Shown here: one piece after another, positions 12,201-28,449 of the stretch
Numbering within the stretch: the stretch's first letter is position 1
Layout of the letters: the number at the start of each line of letters is the position of its first letter
Assembly: GCA_950022655.1 (NCBI GenBank)
Contig: OX465579.1
Span: 42,821,950 to 42,885,949 of the forward strand
Reading direction: 5' to 3'
DNA length: 64,000 bases
From: Alentia gelatinosa
Taxonomy: Eukaryota > Annelida > Polychaeta > Phyllodocida > Polynoidae
Made by a program: the position numbers and the translations under genes
Notes under the pieces: generated by a model
Database searches by the model: none
What the model saw: the letters and a program-made list of their open reading frames with translations, nothing else
What the model was told of the DNA's origin: nothing

Positions 12201-15200
12201 GTCCCTGTATTAATTGTAACCAAACACGACATTTATAAACTGCTATAAGGATCAATGTTTACCTCATGTAAGAAACTGACGGTCTGGCGCAGTATAGGCA
12301 GCAGGTGTGGTAGACAGAAATGCGTCACTTCATGCATCTGTGGGTCCACAAACACTTCGAACGGTCTGTAAATGTAATCCGATATAAATCATTGCTCTAA
12401 CCATGATATGCTGCATCTCAAAAGTATGCACGTCAGGCGAGCCTACAATCACAGCAATACTATTTCGTTAACGCTTCGGGTTTCTGTGTTAGCATATATA
12501 TAGGTTGGTGAAACTCAACCATATAAAATCAAGATATTCATTAAGTAACTACATATGAATTTCACCGAGAAGAAATATAAAGTGGAAGGTAGGGAAATAT
12601 GTTAATTCAGATAATGCCACTAACAAAATCTAGAATACACTTTCGTCTATGGGTCTTGTTTATACTCACCCTACAGCGAGCGCAATGTTGGGTGCGGCAG
12701 TGGGGATGGATAAGTAGTAGTGGTAAGTTTTTTTGCGCAAGTCTGGAGTGTAGACCGTTTCGATGAGGTCGCCGCATGATACAGCTGTCATATACATATC
12801 TACCGTGAACTCCAGCTTCCACGTGCACACCTCGGAGTAGCTGTCAATGCATGGGAACCATAACCTGAAAAAGAACCGGTGTTACGGTCTGAATATCTCC
12901 TACATCACCTTCCCATGTTTCATTATATCACGTAAATATATGTTCAACTTTTCCCATAATAAATTTGAATATCAATCAATTTCTTGTGGTCCTTTTAATG
13001 TTTCTTAACGGAAGTAAAATGATTATCTCAATATGTGTGCTGGTCTTCCTAAGGGACTATATCTCTCTTATTTGGATAAGTTCATTTTGTACCTTGACGA
13101 GTTCTCGTGTCCGTATGTGAACAAATGTGCCGCGCGCTCTAACATCGTCCCGTCGATGTCTGGTACAACAAACTTCACCCCACCCTGGGGGTTTTCCAGG
13201 GAAAATTCTATACACACTCGAAACGGCTTCATTTCTATAAGCAAAAGAATGACTCGCATTGAACGAATATATCAATCCTTTGAATGATATATTCAACAGT
13301 GTCAACTATACAAGTTATCCTTTTCATTTTTAACATCTGGGCATGATAACAATAGTCGAATTCAATTAGTGGAAATTATGAAATTAGAAATATTTCTTTT
13401 CATTTCTCTGTAATCTTATCACATATGATGCCATCACAGATTGATTGCCCTCTTAAGGAAAGTTCAAGAGAGGAAAAACGTATTTCATATTATGGTCTAA
13501 TGAGTGATAAAAATGGAAACATTAGATTTTGGTATCTGAAAGTTATCAAAATGAAAAATAACCTCACCCAACACCAGCGGATGAGCTTCTGGCGGGATGC
13601 GGACGGTGACCTCTCCATTGCCTCTGTCAGCATCGACAGCTAGCATAGCCGTATAGTGACATTTTTCAAAGTAATCAAGGTTTCTCCTAAAGTAAGAGAT
13701 ATACGATAAGAATATGTATACGTTCAATATTGTATGAATTATGAAGGGAAGTTGCAAAACATCGATATATGAAGGTTCTCTTGGATAATACTCACAATAA
13801 TATTGATTTATAAATAATTAATCAATATCAAATGTTTACATTGTTATGGAACTAGGAATATTGTCAAGGCATGTCACCTGAATGGTCACACCATCGAAAA
13901 ATTACTCACTCTCCAACTTACCATCTGATAACCATTACTTTCTAGCGAGATCAATCGTCTGCTTACAATAACAAAGAATGGGATATAATACAATCAAGAT
14001 AAAAAGTAACATTGAAATGAAATGTTAACCAGATGGTATTCTTATGCTTACAAAAAGACTGAAAAGATGAATAAAATGGACTCAAATGTAATTTACTGTT
14101 TGGCATCTCCCTGGCAGATTTCTAGTGTAGGGTCGTTGTAATCGAAGGTCGCCTCCCAAACTTCGTTTATGGCCACGCGGTAAATTCGTATGAGTGGTTA
14201 AGGAGAAGATATATTTCGAGTCTTGGCAAAAGAAGGGAGATAAAACGAAAGACTAAAATAGTCTACAACAATCATGTATCACCTTAGGTGTTAGCAACTA
14301 TGGTTTAAACTCTCTCATACGCGATCATGAAAAGATGCTAGAGTCCTATTTCTTTGACAAGATACGAAGTCTCCTGCATAAACCTAATTGAATGTGGTAT
14401 GAGTAATTCGGAAACGCATACATAGCATATCCTCAATACATATGTACTATAAAAAAAGATGCAAAAAAGGGCAGGGTTAGTGTAAGGGTTATGGGGATAC
14501 CGGAGAATTTATCACCGAGGGGAAACCGGCACCCAGGAGAACTCGGCATTTGGGATAAACCGACACATGGGAGAACTCGGCTGTTACAATATTTCATGAT
14601 GTAATAAAAGTAAAAGATATCAATATTGAATTTGAACCATATCAGGGTATCAAAATTGTCTTTTGTAGTCTCGGCTGTGGCTGGGTAATGGGTTTCAGGA
14701 GCTGGCTTGTTGTTAGCTCCTTATCACACCTGAAGTGTGAAATGAATTCACACCCGAGGAGTGGGCGGCAGTGACTGAAGTTGCTTACTGGTCCACAGTC
14801 GCTTGCGACTGGTTCACACATTCAGAACTTACTTTTGCCAAGTTTCTATACAAATCATTACAGACCTAAAGGTCTTTCGGTCATTTTCAAAAAGGATATG
14901 ACACTGCTTGCTGTTGATTTTAATTCGTCGCAAGTCCGGTTGCAGAGGATGGATCAAAAGTTCAACATATCCCTGTGGAATATAAAGGCTATTTAGTTAA
15001 TGCGATGATGGGGCATACAACACAATAAGGACACCCGGTACATTTACACCGTAGTCTATTCCAACATAGTTTAATAATACTTTAATATTATTTTATTGGT
15101 GAAAGTGGTAATAATTCAAATCAAAGGTATTGCTCTTTAGAATTTGACTACTTACCACTAGTGAAGCTCTTTCAAAGTTAAAACCGGTGATGCAAAGTGT

Positions 15201-18200
15201 CTGATGGGCTGAAACGAAGATGAGAGAATACCGTACAGGAAAGAACAAGTGTAACGTCTTTGCATATTGCTAATTGGAAACCACATGACACTGAATATGT
15301 CTACGATAATATTTTATTACCGGTACCGAATAGATTACAGTTTGAATGTCACGAAGCCATACTCTATAATTAACAATAGCCCTAACTGTAGACGTGCTCG
15401 GACCACTACTCTTTAACATGTATGTCAACAGTATCTGTGACGAAGTGATAACCTGTGCTTCTCTGCAATACCCGCAACACGCTGATAGATCTACATGGAT
15501 TACCTAAGAGAGGATATGGCAAGCGCTAATTTACAAGCAGAAGTCAGTTGTATTGCTCACTGATGCGAATATAAGGCATTAACAATTAGCGTAACTAAAA
15601 CTAAGCTGGTTGGCAACCCTCCCGAAACTGAAAAAACTTAGAGATTGATTACCAATGAGAACAAACCATTTCCTACGTGAACAGATATAAATACCTCGGT
15701 ATCACCGTGAATAATAGGCAAAATTTGACGGAGCACTTGAGGGAGTTCTGCAGAACTGTGAATGCACATGTTTTTTAAAACTACAGAAATTGAGACAATG
15801 CATCTCTTATGGTGTAACGTCGTTAATATATGCTTCCATCATATTCCAGTAATGGGATACTGTGTATCTGAATACATGTGACCACCACCTGCCCCACAAT
15901 CACCCGGTCACCAGCTCCCGTTGGTGCGACACTGACTCCTGTTATCTTTTCTCTCTCTCCCCCCCTCTGTACCCACACAAATGAGGCAGCTGACACAGAC
16001 TTTCACATTGGGCTTTCACACATTTTCGGCCGCCCGCAGGTGCAAGCAGCCAAGCAGTGACGGGGGAGATCATGACCGAGTGATTGTGTTGCGGGTGATA
16101 GTGACGCGTACCAATCCCAAAGGCCGTGCTCCAGTGCGGCGATTCTTTTATCACACCCCTGGAATAAATGCCCATAGGCTTAACATTGGGAACTCGTTCT
16201 CCATGCCCCTACAGGTATTGCAGTCCTTCTCCATGGTCTATATCCTGTGTGTAGTCCATTCTTCTAGTGTGTACAGGAGTGAGATAAATACAGAAAGCAA
16301 CTCGTTTTGGTCAAAGAAGTCATTCTCCAACCCGTTTGAATGCGATGTGATATTCACTCGGCTGTCGCCTCGTTTATATCACACCGCATCAAACTCGTGG
16401 ATGAAGCAATTTGAGTTTTCGAGTTCCGTTGCTATGCCACAGTTCCATTCTGGCAGACAGGTCTTGATGTTTCTGCCAAAGATACCTTTCACTGGTGGGG
16501 TTTTAGTTGATGCATGTGGTGTTGCTCGATAATGCTTCAGGAAGGTGTTGATTCCCTTTTGCCATCTCTTTCCTTCTACCTTTGCAGCATTGATGGCCTT
16601 CTTGATAGTGCATACGAAGCACTCTACTTCACCGTTGGCTTTGGGCCATAAAGGTGTAACACGGTGGTGCTTGATACCATTTTCCTTGGTGTATTCACAG
16701 AATTTGTGACTGTTGAAGGGTGGTCCATTATCAGTTTTTAAGATGGTGGGATTACCGAATCTACTAAATATCCCATCCTCGTCACCATTGAAGTAATTTG
16801 AGAGTTAGATGACTTGAAGATGCATCTATTATGTTTTAGCTAAGCTACATGTTCAGCAGATTGTATATGCGGTCATAGTTCCGGCGTTCTCTACTAGAGG
16901 GAGTGGTGGCACTTTTGCGCATTGCTTTAGAATACTACAGTGGAGAACAAGGACTTTGACCAAAACGTGTAGGTTTCTTCTTTAGTTCTCCACTTAAGTG
17001 CTGAAGTCACAGACACACAAGATACAGCAAGAATGGTCACGATTCAGCCATCTTGCTAGATCGGGCTAGGGCTGAATAATCGTGTGTCACGATGTGTTTT
17101 GAGGTAACACGGTGGTTGAGCACAAAAATATACACATGACATTGCATGCCTACGTTTTGTGACAGATGTAACAAGATACACCAAGACATGCTCGGGGTAG
17201 TGGAGCGCTAATGGTGTAGCACCACCAATTAGGGTCAGATCAACTAAAGAGTTGATTCCACCAACATGATGGATTTGCCATGGTATGTCTTGGTGTATCT
17301 TGTTACATCTTACAGTGTTGCAATGGGTCGTACCTCTGTTGTCGCAAAACGTAGCCGTGCGATGTCATGTGTATGTTTTGGTGCTCCACCACCGTGACAC
17401 CTCAAGACACATCACAACAAATAGGCACCCAATTATTCAAACCTATATGTATGGTTAGACGTGGAAGTGTGTCCGATCCCACCACAAAGGGTGGTCCATT
17501 ATCAGTTTTCAAGATGGTGGGATTACCGAATCTACTAAATATCCCATCCTCGTCGCCATTGAAATAATTTGAGTGTTAGATGACTTGAAGAAGCATCTAT
17601 TATGTTTTAGCTATGCTAAAACATAATTTTTCTCCCAACCACGGAACTATATATACGAGTCTACTGGAACGGAAAAAATTATGAAATCAATTATTCAAAC
17701 CTAGCCAGATTTAGTAAGACAACCAAATCGTGACCTATCTCACTATTTCTTGTGTGTTGGTGGAATCAGCACTTTAAACAGGTACAAATGAAACGATAGC
17801 ACCAAATCGCACCATCAGGCTACATGATTTACGTACCGGGTAACAGAGGTATCTAGCGGTATACAAAAGAATAGGAAAACCAGAATCTGTGAGAGAAAAT
17901 TCAAATGCATGGGTCATGAAAAGTGGCCGCTATACAGAGGCACCGTACTTCGGACACAGCTCCCTGTAGAAATGCAGGGTGTAACGAGCATGGTGACTGG
18001 TCAACTCGTCCCTTAGTCAACTCGTCCCTTAGTCAACTCGTGCTTTTTTGGTCAACTCGTCCTTTTCCCTAGTCAACTCGTCCTTTTTGTTTTCCAATTG
18101 TCTTACAACTATATATAACTGAATTATATAATAGATAACAACTATATGATGTTAGATAGCAATTGTTTACCTGAATTTGATATTAGTATGAGTACATTCC

Positions 18201-18874
18201 ATTTTCATTTCATAAATTAACATATGAGTACATTCCAATTTCATTTCATAAATTTCGAGGCAACTTCTAGCTAACGGTACGCGCTAATACTTAGTAGTAT
18301 GCATGCATAAAAGCTTTATTTGTGTTCAGCGCATGTTTCCGAACATTTTGATGTATATACATCCAGGATTACTCCATGTTTAATGAAAAAGGACGAGTTG
18401 ACCAGAAAATAGGACGAAAAACCCGAATTGACTAAGGTACGAGTTGACTAAGGCACGAGTTGACTAGCATTCACGAGCATAGATGACTGTATACTCGTGA
18501 TACGCGGTAGGAAATATATTAATGTACTACATTGAGAGTAAATCATAACACAGATAAACTGATACCGTAGTGATAGTGTACCAATTATTGTTTCTAGATC
18601 TAGATTAGTAGATACATCTAGATCTATATTATAATATAATCGCCCAATTGTATCACTTTGTTCCCTTGTTTCTGTGTCACTAGTTACCTGTGTATATTAT
18701 TCATTTGAAGAACTATACCTGTTTTCCTACAAAAATGAATAAAGACATCTGAATCTAAATTTTTAAAAAGTGAGCATGGGTATGAACACTCCAAAACATT
18801 GAATTTCTGAAGCAAGTTTACATACCCAATCTAAAGGGCCTGCAGTTTTCTTGCAGCTTTGGCTCCTTCTTCAT
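124..18874 (-). CDS. TAF2: TAF2, transcription initiation factor TFIID subunit 2 (26 exons, 3' end outside window)
   Basis: TAF2 is a core subunit of the general transcription factor TFIID and helps it contact promoter DNA in the nucleus. Coding exons on the minus strand are 18874-18826, 15208-15156, 14972-14900, 14187-14097, 13686-13568, 13234-13093, 12864-12670, 12365-12263, 11418-11300, 10887-10774, 10225-10126, 9581-9381, 9019-8927, 8374-8313, 8111-7997, 7638-7529, 7258-7193, 6981-6729, 6406-6266, 5860-5664, 4444-4328, 3965-3826, 3603-3534, 3246-3142, 2026-1927 and 252-124. All phases join, giving 3057 bases or 1019 codons. Residues about 15-450 match the M1-aminopeptidase-like domain, and the rest matches the HEAT-like C-terminal half. 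The zinc-peptidase HEXXH is absent: the aligned stretch reads [10 protein letters not shown]. That loss is normal for TAF2. Human TAF2 is about 1.2 kb codons long, so the basic tail is missing here. Identity rests on remembered family sequence, exon by exon. Confidence 0.97.
558..797 (+). mobile_element. LINE reverse-transcriptase C-terminal fragment
   Basis: The translation has [24 protein letters not shown] and [11 protein letters not shown], the end-of-ORF2 signature of jockey-like non-LTR elements. A stop follows, but the family match continues as [12 protein letters not shown]. It is decayed, and it lies in TAF2 intron 25 in the opposite direction. Confidence 0.7.
800..1905. mobile_element. 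Pogo/Tigger-like MITE, about 1.1 kb
   Basis: The left end is TA followed by CAGTAAAACCCCGCTT. The right end is an inverted, more degenerate CTTAAGCGGGGTTATCTTTA. Arrays of the near-palindrome CCCCGCTTAAGGGG lie inside both ends (about 885-1000 and 1807-1860). No transposase is visible. A 65-codon open frame at 1011-1208 is unremarkable. It sits in a TAF2 intron. Confidence 0.7.
1927..2026 (-). CDS. TAF2: TAF2 exon 25
   Basis: Acceptor TTTCAG, donor GAG|GTACGT. It encodes [20 protein letters not shown] and RPTCLPIPE, matching SHDWRLRCGAVDLYFTLFG and RPSCLPLPE. A pogo-like MITE ends about 20 bases past the donor, inside the intron. Confidence 0.94.
3142..3246 (-). CDS. TAF2: TAF2 exon 24
   Basis: Acceptor TTTAG, donor AA|GTGAGT. 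It encodes [19 protein letters not shown] and LVERLWRMM. The human counterpart has LTKNPPFTKN and LVDQLWKLMN. Confidence 0.94.
3534..3603 (-). CDS. TAF2: TAF2 exon 23
   Basis: Acceptor TTGCAG, donor AG|GTGCGT. It encodes [20 protein letters not shown] and ends YIR. Confidence 0.93.
3826..3965 (-). CDS. TAF2: TAF2 exon 22
   Basis: Acceptor TTGCAG, donor G|GTATGC. It encodes [20 protein letters not shown] and [16 protein letters not shown], a HEAT-like segment. Confidence 0.96.
4328..4444 (-). CDS. TAF2: TAF2 exon 21
   Basis: Acceptor TTACAG, donor AG|GTACGC. It encodes [20 protein letters not shown] and [16 protein letters not shown]. Confidence 0.95.
4690..5563. mobile_element. Pogo-like MITE interrupted by another MITE
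   Basis: The left end, TA then CAATAGAACCCAGCTAAAAGG, resembles the pogo-type ends at 800, 44487 and 46036. The right end near 5540-5563 (CCGCTTAATGGGGTGATCC) looks like the degraded inverted partner. The middle is the element at 4781-5536. Confidence 0.45.
4781..5536. mobile_element. MITE with long inverted repeats, unknown superfamily
   Basis: The ends are CAGGGCCCTGTTTTTTAGTC and, inverted, GACTAAAAAACAGGGCCC. Imperfect inverted similarity continues inward for well over 100 bases, for example GGGAGCTCAAA near 4900 against TTTGAGCTCC near 5394. No coding capacity. I could not define a target duplication. Confidence 0.7.
5664..5860 (-). CDS. TAF2: TAF2 exon 20
   Basis: Acceptor TTGCAG, donor GG|GTATGT. 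It encodes [20 protein letters not shown] and [20 protein letters not shown]. The following intron (4445-5663) carries nested MITEs. Confidence 0.96.
6266..6406 (-). CDS. TAF2: TAF2 exon 19
   Basis: Acceptor TTGCAG, donor AAG|GTGCGT, 47 whole codons. It encodes [20 protein letters not shown] and [13 protein letters not shown]. Confidence 0.96.
6729..6981 (-). CDS. TAF2: TAF2 exon 18
   Basis: The largest exon found, acceptor GTTCAG, donor AAG|GTTTGT. It encodes [20 protein letters not shown] and [20 protein letters not shown], the start of the HEAT-like half. Confidence 0.97.
7193..7258 (-). CDS. TAF2: TAF2 exon 17
   Basis: A 66-base exon, acceptor TTTCAG, donor GA|GTAAGT. It encodes [20 protein letters not shown]. 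The basic run followed by an acidic stretch is conserved in the family. Confidence 0.95.
7529..7638 (-). CDS. TAF2: TAF2 exon 16
   Basis: Acceptor ATCCAG, donor AG|GTTAGT. It encodes [20 protein letters not shown] and ends CHSKSR. Confidence 0.95.
7997..8111 (-). CDS. TAF2: TAF2 exon 15
   Basis: Acceptor TTCAAG, donor GTG|GTTTGT. It encodes [20 protein letters not shown] and [17 protein letters not shown]. The human protein has GSFAFNRKRNVLELEIKQDY here. Confidence 0.96.
8313..8374 (-). CDS. TAF2: TAF2 exon 14
   Basis: A short exon after acceptor TTATAG. It encodes [20 protein letters not shown]. The donor GC|GTATCC is weak, but the phase joins exactly to exon 15. Confidence 0.9.
8927..9019 (-). 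CDS. TAF2: TAF2 exon 13
   Basis: Acceptor TTCTAG, donor TCC|GTAAGC, 31 whole codons. It encodes [17 protein letters not shown] and NMLLSTNS. Confidence 0.93.
9381..9581 (-). CDS. TAF2: TAF2 exon 12
   Basis: Acceptor ATATAG, donor CAG|GTCGGT. It encodes [19 protein letters not shown], then [20 protein letters not shown]. The central part of the exon is GC-rich compared with its introns. Confidence 0.95.
10126..10225 (-). CDS. TAF2: TAF2 exon 11
   Basis: Acceptor CTAG, donor GAG|GTAAGC. It encodes [20 protein letters not shown] and GNNAYRH, matching WVLKGISGY and GVNEYRH of human TAF2. Confidence 0.94.
10774..10887 (-). CDS. TAF2: TAF2 exon 10 (degenerate peptidase site)
   Basis: Acceptor TTTCAG, donor TG|GTGAGT. 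It encodes [13 protein letters not shown] and [14 protein letters not shown]. This aligns with the HEXXH helix of M1 aminopeptidases but lacks both the His pair and the catalytic Glu, as in other TAF2 proteins. Confidence 0.96.
11300..11418 (-). CDS. TAF2: TAF2 exon 9
   Basis: Acceptor TTTCAG, donor AG|GTAAAA. It encodes [20 protein letters not shown] and ends YATMTIF before the S of STNLL. The intron above it contains a near-perfect hairpin at 11831-11974. Confidence 0.96.
11831..11974. repeat. Near-perfect hairpin (fold-back MITE) in TAF2 intron 8
   Basis: Two arms of about 63 bases are inverted copies with only a few mismatches, joined by a short loop around CTCGCTCTGCGAG. The arms contain TACTGGTACATACTCACATA and its complement. 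It could form a strong cruciform or RNA hairpin in the pre-mRNA. Confidence 0.85.
12263..12365 (-). CDS. TAF2: TAF2 exon 8
   Basis: Acceptor TTACAG, donor GAG|GTAAAC. It encodes [20 protein letters not shown], nearly identical to the family consensus. Confidence 0.97.
12670..12864 (-). CDS. TAF2: TAF2 exon 7
   Basis: Acceptor TTTTCAG, donor GG|GTGAGT. It encodes [20 protein letters not shown] followed by [14 protein letters not shown]. This is among the best-conserved stretches of TAF2 ([19 protein letters not shown] in human). Confidence 0.97.
13093..13234 (-). CDS. TAF2: TAF2 exon 6
   Basis: Acceptor CTTATAG, donor AG|GTACAA. It encodes [20 protein letters not shown] and the NSSR end, part of the beta-rich N-terminal M1-like domain. 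Confidence 0.96.
13568..13686 (-). CDS. TAF2: TAF2 exon 5
   Basis: Acceptor TTTAG, donor G|GTGAGG. It encodes [20 protein letters not shown] and [10 protein letters not shown]. The human counterpart reads RNLNYFSNAY and GNGELCIKVP. Confidence 0.95.
14097..14187 (-). CDS. TAF2: TAF2 exon 4 (begins after an AC acceptor)
   Basis: The first two bases GA complete the Arg codon opened in exon 3, giving QCRIYRV, the conserved family junction. No AG acceptor lies in frame. The intron ends TCATAC. The exon continues with [18 protein letters not shown], and the donor is CA|GTAAAT. Confidence 0.95.
14188..14899 (-). other. TAF2: U12-type AT-AC intron of TAF2
   Basis: The intron between exons 3 and 4 starts ATATCCTTTTT and ends TCCTTAACCACTCATAC. 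The first is the U12 5' splice-site consensus. TCCTTAAC is the U12 branch-site consensus, placed about 10 bases before the AC end. Splicing at AT and AC gives the conserved peptide QCRIYRV exactly, while no GT-AG choice does. Confidence 0.93.
14900..14972 (-). CDS. TAF2: TAF2 exon 3 (ends at a U12-type AT donor)
   Basis: Acceptor CCACAG. It encodes [10 protein letters not shown] and [10 protein letters not shown], close to the human RIKLNSKQC. It stops after TGT C and is followed by ATATCCTTTTT, a U12 AT-AC type donor instead of GT. Confidence 0.95.
15156..15208 (-). CDS. TAF2: TAF2 exon 2
   Basis: Acceptor TTTCAG, donor GTAAGT. It encodes [17 protein letters not shown], matching the HQVVCINNINF stretch of the family. 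The preceding intron (15209-18825) is 3.6 kb long and filled with transposon remains. Confidence 0.93.
15385..15860 (+). mobile_element. Decayed LINE reverse-transcriptase fragment
   Basis: Plus-strand frames, with several breaks, give [12 protein letters not shown], then IPRYHRE-like and [20 protein letters not shown] segments. These follow the order of the palm and thumb end of a jockey/CR1-like ORF2. It lies in TAF2 intron 1. Confidence 0.65.
16379..16806 (-). mobile_element. Ty3/Gypsy-type integrase fragment
   Basis: An uninterrupted minus-strand frame of about 140 codons reads [20 protein letters not shown], then [19 protein letters not shown] and [16 protein letters not shown]. This is the second Asp (DNGPPF) and the Glu (NGEVE) of the integrase DDE core, plus the downstream helix. 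Protease, RT and LTRs are not seen next to it, so this is a fragment in TAF2 intron 1. The longer plus-strand frame over it is its shadow. Confidence 0.85.
17085..17415. mobile_element. Fold-back element
   Basis: The arm at 17091-17190 is an inverted copy of 17282-17415, sharing CAAGATACACCAAGACAT and TACACATGAC. The right arm has an extra insert of about 30 bases. It sits between the two Gypsy integrase copies. Confidence 0.75.
17487..17617 (-). mobile_element. Second copy of the Gypsy integrase segment
   Basis: About 130 bases repeat 16715-16845 with few differences, covering the same [13 protein letters not shown] segment and the sequence before it. The two copies lie 772 bases apart in direct orientation. 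Confidence 0.8.
17992..18472. mobile_element. hAT-like MITE with 8-bp target duplication
   Basis: The flanks are identical ACGAGCAT octamers at 17984-17991 and 18473-18480. The inverted ends share CTAGTCAACTCGT. The left end has five copies of TCAACTCGT spaced by about 10-20 bases. The right end has three inverted copies plus one variant. It has no coding capacity. An 8-bp duplication is the hAT hallmark. Confidence 0.85.
18826..18874 (-). CDS. TAF2: TAF2 exon 1 (start codon)
   Basis: The frame starts [16 protein letters not shown] and matches the RPYKL region of human TAF2. An in-frame TGA lies upstream with no other ATG between, so the ATG at 18874 is the likely start. The donor is G|GTATG and one base carries into exon 2. 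Confidence 0.9.
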
Positions 18875-19427
18875 CTTGATAATTGAACCCAGTATTCTAA
18901 CATGTGTTCCTCTAATTCACGTAATTTGGAAGTAGTCGTGCATTGCTGATTATATTTCAGAAAACTGCAATTTGAAATAGGCCTATATTTATTTAGATTC
19001 ACCGCTTCGGTCTTTGCCGCACGAGCTTGGCCACAACATGCGGAAAACGTTATATGATTGGTTTCGTATATTTATTGTGTTTATTTCGTTTGAAAGAGTA
19101 ATTATAGAACACTTTGATAATATCATCAATTAAATATTAATAAATAATTATAGATAACTTGATAGTTGAACACAACTTATCTAAAATAAACTCTGATTGG
19201 AAACGCAACTAAATACCTAACGGAAAATTATACTAATGTTGTGAAGGTGAAGGCCGTTCATACATTTTCGTTCGGTGGCTGCCACGTCTATTTTGCATCA
19301 CCAAAAGTCATTTAGTAATCGAGAAGACAGAATACGAGTTGAATTATAAAAGGGATATATCTGTAAAGAAATCTTAGGTTTAAGTCATAGGAATATATTT
19401 AACTGTGTTTGAGGCGAAGGATTAGTA
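18875..19427. promoter_or_regulatory. Probable shared promoter between TAF2 and ARFGAP1
   Basis: The start codons of TAF2 (18874, minus) and ARFGAP1 (19428, plus) lie 553 bases apart on opposite strands, so both 5' UTRs and both promoters must fit here unless there are non-coding upstream exons. I see no clear TATA box or CpG island. A modestly GC-rich patch is at 19000-19050. Confidence 0.6.
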
Positions 19428-27471
<8,044 letters not shown>

Positions 27472-27605
27472 GTAGGCCTTATTTTATCTTTCTACCGCTC
27501 ACCAGCGGTCAACATCTGTTTATGTCAAGTTATATCATATTTTGAATTTTGACTGGTCTTTACTATATATACATGTATGTTTTCATTGATGAAGCTATAC
27601 AGATT

Positions 27606-27680
27606 GTAGAGGCGATCTCAGCAGCGAAACTTGGATGGGTCTCTATCTCTAAAAGAAATCCATATAAGGCAAGAGTTTAG
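27606..27680 (+). CDS. Possible alternative terminal exon of ARFGAP1
   Basis: After a weak acceptor (CTATACAG near 27600) the frame in phase with exon 7 reads EAISAAKLGWVSIS and stops at about 27680. The amphipathic composition would suit an ALPS-like helix, but 25 open codons can occur by chance and the pyrimidine tract is poor. Confidence 0.2.
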   Translation, partial: VEAISAAKLGWVSISKRNPYKARV

Positions 27681-28316
27681 ATTGAAAACTTTTATTAGTG
27701 AAACATCAAGCGATGGTTGATCAATTGAATTGGAATTATGCAGATGAAAATGAATAACACAATGAGAGGAGGGAGAGCACCTAGATACTGTATTCCAGAC
27801 AAACGACATTCAGTTATGCAAATATTCAAATTTAAAGATTTCATGTATAATTGCAAAATACGAGTCGACTGCACCAGACCCAAATCGAGCCTAAGCACCA
27901 GCTCTCCAACAGGCCGCCAAATGCTGCTGCCAGACCGCTGATATATGCCAACATTTTGATTTTGGGAAAACGAGTGCTGCATCCACAACCACTCATGACA
28001 ATGTTTAGTCGTTGGGTCTCTAGATTTTTATAAAGATGACTTGCATACCCTGGACATTTAACTTGATATCACGTACTTGGTTGTATATAGCTCCGTGATA
28101 ATATACACAAAATATACTTTCATTCACACTGAAACCTCAGTATGAAATAATTGGCATTGTGTATTCCGTTTCATTATTTGGAATAGGGGTCTACGGGAGG
28201 CTTGCTGAGCCAGTATTATGTTCCCAATGTTATGCATGTATTAATCATAGGTATGCAGGATAACATGGTAATAACAATGAACAGAAAATCTCCAGTGGCT
28301 TACGGAGTTCTCTCAG

Positions 28317-28420
28317 TGTGGTTTGGTGCTCCGCAGCCGGACGCCAGTCACCCCTCGTTCCCAAATCTTAACAGTGACCAAGAACGCGGCGTCCCCAACA
28401 ACGATCGGTGGCGCCCCCAA
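28317..28420 (+). CDS. Candidate coding exon downstream of ARFGAP1
   Basis: This GC-rich island in AT-rich sequence starts after TTCTCTCAG (or CTCCGCAG at 28336) and ends at CAA|GTGAGA. One frame reads SRTPVTPRSQILTVTKN and AASPTTIGGAP. The other reads DASHPSFPNLNSDQERG. Both keep open. I do not recognise it, and it might be a later ARFGAP1 exon, since the strand and splice order fit. Confidence 0.35.
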
Positions 28421-28449
28421 GTGAGAGTGCGAGAAGCACCTCCTGCTTA

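Noticed and set aside
14097..14899. A GT-AG solution for TAF2 intron 3
   Set aside because: No AG lies between the in-frame stop and RIYRV, and no GT donor keeps the conserved NSKQC, so AT-AC is the only fit.
15981..16532. 183-codon plus-strand open frame
   Set aside because: Its right half is antisense to the Gypsy integrase fragment, and it has no family resemblance of its own.
17992..18472. CRISPR-like repeat array of TCAACTCGT
   Set aside because: The repeats are short, unevenly spaced and inverted at the other end, inside a TSD-flanked MITE in a eukaryotic intron.
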